Of a DNA stretch of 64,000 nucleotides, positions 60,028 through 64,000 are shown piece after piece. This DNA comes from RYN-111 sp963760125 (GTDB lineage: Bacteria; Actinomycetota; Actinomycetes; Mycobacteriales; SCTD01). The position numbers were made by a program, and so were the translations under genes. The stretch spans positions 1 to 64,000 of the forward strand of contig CAVXBV010000002.1 of the NCBI GenBank assembly GCA_963760125.1, given 5' to 3'. Numbering within the stretch: the first letter of the stretch is position 1; every line of letters starts with the position of its first letter. Under the pieces are notes generated by a model. It had not been told where the DNA came from, did not search any database, and saw only the letters and a list, made by a program, of their open reading frames with translations.

Positions 60028-61338
60028 TCAGTCCACCAGCGCGTCCACGTCGTGGTCGACGACCTCACGGAGCCGCACGTGGACGTGCGGACGACGCCGC
60101 GCGAGGTGGGCGTCGTACGTCAGACCACGGGCGCGACCGAGCCAGACGGCACTGACGACCGCACTCACCACGCAGACCAGCCCACCTACGACCAGGGACG
60201 AGCGCGGGCCGTAGGTCTCCGCGACGTACCCGACGATCGGGGCGCCGACGGGCGTGCCGCCGAGGAAGACCAGCACGTACAGCGCCATCACCCGGCCGCG
60301 CACGTGCGCCTCGCTGCCGAGCTGGACGAGGGAGTTGGTCGTGGTGGTGAACGTCAGCACGAGCGCGCCCGTCGGCACGAGCAGCAGCGCCATCGACCAG
60401 AACGTCGGCGCGACACCGACGACCATCTCGAAGACGCCGAACAGCAGGGCGGCACCGAGCATCGTGCGCGCCCGCGGTGGACCCTGCCGGCGAGCGCTGC
60501 TCAGGGCGCCGATCAGCGAACCGACCGCGAACATGCTGGTCAGCAGGCCGAAGCTCCCGGCGCCGGTGTGGAACACCTGCTTGGCGACCAGCGCCAAGGT
60601 GATCTGGAAGTTCAGCCCGAAGGTACCGATCATGAAGACCAGCGCCATCGGGACGTACAGCTCCGGGCGGGCGCGCACGTAGCGCAGTCCCTCCATGACC
60701 TGTCCCGGCCCCCGGGCGGTACGGCGGGCCGGCAGCAGCTCGGCGGGGCGCATGAGCACCAGACCGGCGATGACGGCGACGAAGCTGAGCCCGTTGCCGA
60801 GGAACACCCAGCCCGTGCCGACCGCAGCGATGGCGACGCCCGCCACGGCCGGTCCGATGATGCGCGCAGAGTTGAAGGTCGCGCTGTTGAGGCTGACGGC
60901 GTTGGGCAGGTCCGCAGGGCCGACGATCTCCGACACGAAGGCCTGCCGGGTCGGCGTGTCGACGACGGAGGCGAGGCCGAGGGCGAACGCGAGCGCGTAC
61001 ACGTGCCAGAGCTGCACGACGCCGGTGAGGTCGAGGACGGCGAGGACCAGCGCCAGCACGCCCATGGCCGCTTGGGCGCCGATGAGCAGCCTGCGCTTGT
61101 CGTAACGGTCGGCCAGCACCCCGCCGTACAGGCCGAACAGGAGCATCGGCAGGAACTGCAGGGCGGTCACGACGCCCAGCGCCACCCCGGGGTTGGGGGC
61201 GATCAGAAGGACCAGCCAGTCCTGGGCGACCCGTTGGGCCCAGGTTCCGGACAGACTGACCACCTGCCCCGAGGCGAACAGCCGGTAGTTGCGGTTGCGC
61301 AAAGAGCGGAAGGTGCCGCCGCCCTCCGGAGCCGTCAC
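60028..61338 (-). CDS. MFS transporter under MarR control (EntS-like)
   Basis: 436 residues, GTG at 61338 overlapping the marR stop (GTGA). Twelve hydrophobic helices, with FGLYGGVLADRYDKRRLLIG in the loop between helices 2 and 3 and VVDTPTRQAFVSEIVGPADL near the middle, match the EntS exporter group. The C-terminus is a charged cytoplasmic tail (RRRPHVHVRLREVVDHDVDA). Pairing with a MarR repressor suggests export of a toxic or phenolic compound. The 109 bases between it and the DUF222/HNH gene contain no gene. Confidence 0.92.
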   Translation of the reverse strand: MTAPEGGGTFRSLRNRNYRLFASGQVVSLSGTWAQRVAQDWLVLLIAPNPGVALGVVTALQFLPMLLFGLYGGVLADRYDKRRLLIGAQAAMGVLALVLAVLDLTGVVQLWHVYALAFALGLASVVDTPTRQAFVSEIVGPADLPNAVSLNSATFNSARIIGPAVAGVAIAAVGTGWVFLGNGLSFVAVIAGLVLMRPAELLPARRTARGPGQVMEGLRYVRARPELYVPMALVFMIGTFGLNFQITLALVAKQVFHTGAGSFGLLTSMFAVGSLIGALSSARRQGPPRARTMLGAALLFGVFEMVVGVAPTFWSMALLLVPTGALVLTFTTTTNSLVQLGSEAHVRGRVMALYVLVFLGGTPVGAPIVGYVAETYGPRSSLVVGGLVCVVSAVVSAVWLGRARGLTYDAHLARRRPHVHVRLREVVDHDVDALVD

Positions 61339-61757
61339 GAGCCGGCCAGCCGGTCCAGGACCTCGGCGGCGCGACGGAGGGCAGCGAGGTCGTCGGCGGG
61401 CAAGTCGCGCATTCGCTGGGCGAGCCAGGCGTCGCGCCGCTGCCGGTCCTCGCGCAGCATCGCCTTGCCCGCCCCGCTGACCGAGACGAGGACCTGACGA
61501 CCGTCGGTCGGGTGGTCGGTGCGCGTGAGGAGCCCGGCCTGCTCGAGAGTCGTGAGGATGCGGGTCATGGACGGCGGCTGCACCCGCTCGTGGGCGGCAA
61601 GCTCTGAGGGCGTGAGGGGTCCGTGCCGGTGCAGCGTCCCCAGGGCGGCCAGCTGGGTCAGGGACCAGGTGGTGTCCGCGCGCTCGGCGCGCAGGCGTCG
61701 GGCCAGCCGCATCACCGTCGATCGCAGCTCTGAGGCGAGGGCGGTGTCGGTGGGCAT
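61335..61757 (-). CDS. MarR-family transcriptional regulator
   Basis: 140 residues, ATG at 61757. The winged helix is complete: LTQLAALGTLHRHGPLTPSE, LAAHERVQPPSMTRILTTLE, QAGLLTRTDHPTDGRQVLVS with the DxRxx wing. MarR proteins repress transport genes until a small ligand binds. Its stop overlaps the MFS start, and a long dyad lies directly upstream, so autoregulation of the two-gene operon is expected. Confidence 0.94.
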   Translation of the reverse strand: MPTDTALASELRSTVMRLARRLRAERADTTWSLTQLAALGTLHRHGPLTPSELAAHERVQPPSMTRILTTLEQAGLLTRTDHPTDGRQVLVSVSGAGKAMLREDRQRRDAWLAQRMRDLPADDLAALRRAAEVLDRLAGS

Positions 61758-61791
61758 GTCGTTAGCCTAGGTCATTACCCAGACTAACGAC
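61758..61791 (-). promoter_or_regulatory. Interrupted dyad upstream of marR (MarR operator)
   Basis: The sequence is symmetric at two levels: GTCGTTAG (61758-61765) with CTAACGAC (61784-61791), and between them GGT/ACC around CATT. The whole 34-base block fills the 37-base gap between the purine permease stop (61795) and the marR ATG (61757). A MarR dimer contacting it would block transcription of its own operon. It may also form an RNA stem ending the permease transcript. Confidence 0.6.
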
Positions 61792-61794
61792 AAG

Positions 61795-63270
61795 TCAGGT
61801 CAGCGCATCCGTGATCGGTGCGATGGCGAAGTAGACGACGAACAGCACGGCGACGACCCACAGCAGCGGGTGCACGCCGCGCGCGCGGCCCGTTGCCAGG
61901 CGCAGTACGGCGTACGACACGAAGCCGGCGCCGATGCCGTTGGTGATGGAGTAGGTGAACGGCATGAGCACGATCGTGAGGAAAGCCGGGATGGCGATCG
62001 TCCAGTCGTCGAAGTCGATGTTCTTCACCTGGCTCATCAGCAGGAAGCCGACGACCACGAGCGCCGGGGAGGCTGCCTCGAACGGCACGACCTTCACCAG
62101 TGGGGTGAGGAACAGCGCGCCCAGGAACAGCAGGCCCGTCACCACGCTGGCAAGGCCGGTGCGGGCACCGTCGCCGACCCCCGCGGCAGACTCGATGTAG
62201 GTCGTCGCGGACGAGGTCCCCGACGCGCCACCCGCGATGGCGGCGATCGAGTCGACGAGCAGCACCGTGTCGGCCCCGGGCAGCTGGCCCTCGTCATCGA
62301 GCAGACCTGCTTCAGCCCCGACGCCCACGACGGTTCCCATGGTGTCGAAGAAATCAGCCAGCATCAGGGTGAAGACGAACAGCAGGGCCGTGACCACGCC
62401 GACCCGCTCGAAGCTGCCGAACAGGCTGAACTCCCCCAGCAGGCCGAGGTCGGGAACAGCAAAGACCTTGTCCGGCAGGTCGGGAACGTTCAGCGAGAAG
62501 CCACCGGGGTTGGGCTTGTCGTTCACGAACGCCCCGCCGACGTCGAAGACCTTCTCGACCACGATCGCGATCACCGTGGTCACCACGATGCCCAGGAAGA
62601 TGGCGCCCTTCACCCGGCGGACCATGAGCACGATCATGATCAGCAGGCCGACGACGAAGACCACGGTCGGCCAGCCGCGCAGCTGGCCGGTGCTACCGAG
62701 TTGGAGGGGGACCGTGGTCCCGGCAGCGTCGGGGATCCGGCGCACGAAGCCGGCGTCGACGAAGCCGATGATGGCGATGAACAGCCCGATGCCGACGCTG
62801 ATCGCGGTCTTGAGCTCGGGCGGGATGGCGCGGAAGATCGTGCCGCGCACACCCGTCAGCACAAGCGCCGTGATGACGATGCCCTCGAGGACCACCAGCC
62901 CCATGGCGTCCTGCCAGGACATCTGCCCGGCGACGCTGAACGCCACGAAGGCGTTGAGGCCCAGGCCGGTGGCCAGGGCGAAGGGGTAGCGCCCGACGAC
63001 GCCCATCAGCAGCGTCATCACCGCCGCGACCAGCGCCGTGGCGGCCGCGATCTTCGGGATGCCCGAGCCGGGCTCGGTGCCCCCGCCGAGGACTCGGCCG
63101 TCGCCGTCGAGGGCGAAGCCCAGGATGAGCGGGTTGAGCACCACGATGTAGGCCATCGTGAAGAAGGTGGTCACCCCGCCGCGCAGCTCGCGCTCGACGG
63201 TGCTTCCCCTCGAGGTGATGGAGAAGTAGCGGTCCAGGCCGTTGACCGGCTCCGTGGCGGTGGTCGTCAT
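61795..63270 (-). CDS. NCS2 family purine permease (adenine/guanine/hypoxanthine type)
   Basis: 491 residues with 12-14 hydrophobic helices. Motifs of the AzgA-like NCS2 group are TTFFTMAYIVVLNPLILGFA, the NAFVAFSVAG region of helix 3, MLADFFDTMGTVVGVGAEAG in helix 8 and GGASGTSSATTYIESAAGVG in helix 10. These proton symporters take up adenine, guanine or hypoxanthine. Stop at 61795; marR begins 37 bases downstream on the same strand, so some read-through into marR is possible. Confidence 0.93.
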   Translation of the reverse strand: MTTTATEPVNGLDRYFSITSRGSTVERELRGGVTTFFTMAYIVVLNPLILGFALDGDGRVLGGGTEPGSGIPKIAAATALVAAVMTLLMGVVGRYPFALATGLGLNAFVAFSVAGQMSWQDAMGLVVLEGIVITALVLTGVRGTIFRAIPPELKTAISVGIGLFIAIIGFVDAGFVRRIPDAAGTTVPLQLGSTGQLRGWPTVVFVVGLLIMIVLMVRRVKGAIFLGIVVTTVIAIVVEKVFDVGGAFVNDKPNPGGFSLNVPDLPDKVFAVPDLGLLGEFSLFGSFERVGVVTALLFVFTLMLADFFDTMGTVVGVGAEAGLLDDEGQLPGADTVLLVDSIAAIAGGASGTSSATTYIESAAGVGDGARTGLASVVTGLLFLGALFLTPLVKVVPFEAASPALVVVGFLLMSQVKNIDFDDWTIAIPAFLTIVLMPFTYSITNGIGAGFVSYAVLRLATGRARGVHPLLWVVAVLFVVYFAIAPITDALT

Positions 63271-63329
63271 GGGTGGCAGGGTGCCACCCAGACGTGGCCA
63301 GGTCCGGCAAGCCTGCGTACCGTCGTGTC

Positions 63330-63560
63330 GTGCCGCGCCGACCAGACCCTGAGCCGCTCGAGACCGATGACGTCCGCCTCGTCGCGGGCGGGACCGCGCT
63401 GTGGGCGGTCGCCCTGGTGGTGCTGGGCATCGCCCGGGTCGCGGGCGCGGGCGTTCACGGGTGGTGGCTGTGGATGTGCGTGACCGGGATCGTGCTCGGT
63501 CTGCTCGGCGTCAGGACGTGTCTGCGGCGGCGGTCCGCGCGCGCCCTCGCCGCCCCCTGA
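63330..63560 (+). CDS. DUF2530 family small membrane protein
   Basis: 76 residues from GTG at 63330. The sequence PEPLETDDVRLVAGGTALWA, then VALVVLGIARVAGAG and WWLWMCVTGIVLGLLGVRTC matches the two-helix DUF2530 proteins found in actinobacteria. The end is basic (RRRSARALAAP). The function is unknown. It is divergent from the NCS2 permease with about 60 bases between; its upstream in-frame extension to 63273 is unlikely to be coding. Confidence 0.85.
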   Translation: MPRRPDPEPLETDDVRLVAGGTALWAVALVVLGIARVAGAGVHGWWLWMCVTGIVLGLLGVRTCLRRRSARALAAP

Positions 63561-63622
63561 CCGCATCGCCATACCTGGCTACCGTTTTGGCGGCATTCGC
63601 CCGGATCGTGTACCTACTGTGC

Positions 63623-64000
63623 ATGACCCCAGCGCGAACGGCTCTGCTCCTTGCTGCCCTGCTCGTCGGTACGGTCAGCGGGACCGCCTCCGCGAGCCAC
63701 CCCTACGGCTCGTGCACGCGCTCCCCCGCCGAGACCTGCGAGCGGTGGGCGGCGACGCTGGACGACCCGAGCGTGACGGCACCCCAAAGGTCCGACCAGT
63801 TCGGTGCCGCGGCGGTGTCCACCTCCGATCTGGTCATCGCCGTCAGCAAGAACGTGGCGCTCAACTCCTCACGTCCGTACTCCTCGACCGCCACCGCGCT
63901 GATCCGGGCCTACGCCAAGTCTGACGGCCGCGTGACGTGGACCGCCACCTACGCCGACCGTGCCTACGTCAACGTGACCACCGCGACCGCGTCCCCCGAC
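63623..64000 (+). CDS. Secreted protein, C-terminus outside the window
   Basis: 126 residues are visible from ATG at 63623 and the frame is open to the right edge. A signal peptide (ARTALLLAALLVGTVSGTAS, cut near ASA-SHP) is followed by two Cys (GSCTRSPAETCERW) that may form a disulfide. STSDLVIAVSKNVALNSSRP and DGRVTWTATYADRAYVNVTT have the beta-strand rhythm of propeller repeats. The full domain cannot be seen, so the function is unknown. Confidence 0.7.
   Translation, partial: MTPARTALLLAALLVGTVSGTASASHPYGSCTRSPAETCERWAATLDDPSVTAPQRSDQFGAAAVSTSDLVIAVSKNVALNSSRPYSSTATALIRAYAKSDGRVTWTATYADRAYVNVTTATASPD

Overview
This is about 64 kb of chromosome from a high-GC actinomycete. GC-rich third codon positions, frequent GTG starts, many ATGA/GTGA stop-start overlaps, an Rpf resuscitation factor, an SigE-type ECF sigma factor and two DUF222-HNH endonuclease genes point to Actinomycetes, plausibly Nocardioidaceae or Intrasporangiaceae; the family cannot be fixed from the window alone. 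There is no rRNA operon, IS element, prophage or CRISPR array. Three tRNA genes are present: Gln(UUG), Ala(CGC) and Arg(CCU).

Layout. 0-1.7 kb: a DUF222-HNH endonuclease gene cut by the left edge. 1.9-7.5 kb: an AarF/UbiB-type kinase, then on the minus strand glmU-prs-rplY-pth and a HEAT-repeat protein. 7.6-11.3 kb: tRNA-Gln, a fatty-acid desaturase/TetR operon with a clear palindromic operator, then a sigma factor/membrane partner pair bracketed by two copies of a hairpin-forming repeat. 11.3-16 kb: ABC-F ATPase, ispE, rsmA and rpf. 16.2-22.4 kb: a PadR/ABC-exporter operon, tatD and metG. 22.5-26.5 kb: a DrrAB-like exporter, rsmI and a protein mannosyltransferase. 27-32.5 kb: tRNA-Ala, a membrane protein, a GNAT enzyme, molybdenum-cofactor genes (mogA, moaC, moeA), galU and 5-formyl-THF cyclo-ligase. 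32.5-38.5 kb: carbonic anhydrase, DUF2855, VOC protein, a CIRCE-preceded zinc-ribbon protein resembling the mycobacterial chaperone Ruc (Rv0991c), mtnP, a SAF-domain protein, mscL and tRNA-Arg. 39-45.7 kb: a tightly packed plus-strand cluster of photolyase, alpha/beta hydrolase, FAD oxidoreductase, DUF1365, CFA-synthase-like methyltransferase, acyltransferase and peroxiredoxin. 45.7-51.2 kb: exported repeat proteins sharing an LDTR...VDLAGYY-type domain, together with small unknown proteins. 51.2-58 kb: MFS exporter/pdxH, citrate synthase/serC, a glycosyltransferase and an aldo/keto reductase. 58-64 kb: a second DUF222-HNH gene with a strong promoter, a MarR/MFS operon with a long dyad operator, an NCS2 purine permease, a DUF2530 protein and a secreted protein cut by the right edge.

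Data quality matters here. Between about 20.7 and 36.9 kb, nine genes (metG, an exporter ATPase, rsmI, the mannosyltransferase, a VOC protein, a membrane protein, galU, the 5-formyl-THF cyclo-ligase and a SAF-domain gene) are broken by one-base shifts, mostly insertions and often in C or G runs, and some carry several. Several of these genes are normally essential, so uncorrected sequencing or assembly errors are more likely than true pseudogenes. They are listed as disrupted genes spanning their full extent.

The most informative regulatory signals are the CIRCE element before the Ruc-like gene, the overlapping palindromes before the desaturase/TetR operon, and the MarR dyad. The most interesting gene sets are the photolyase/lipid-modification cluster and the exported repeat-protein locus.
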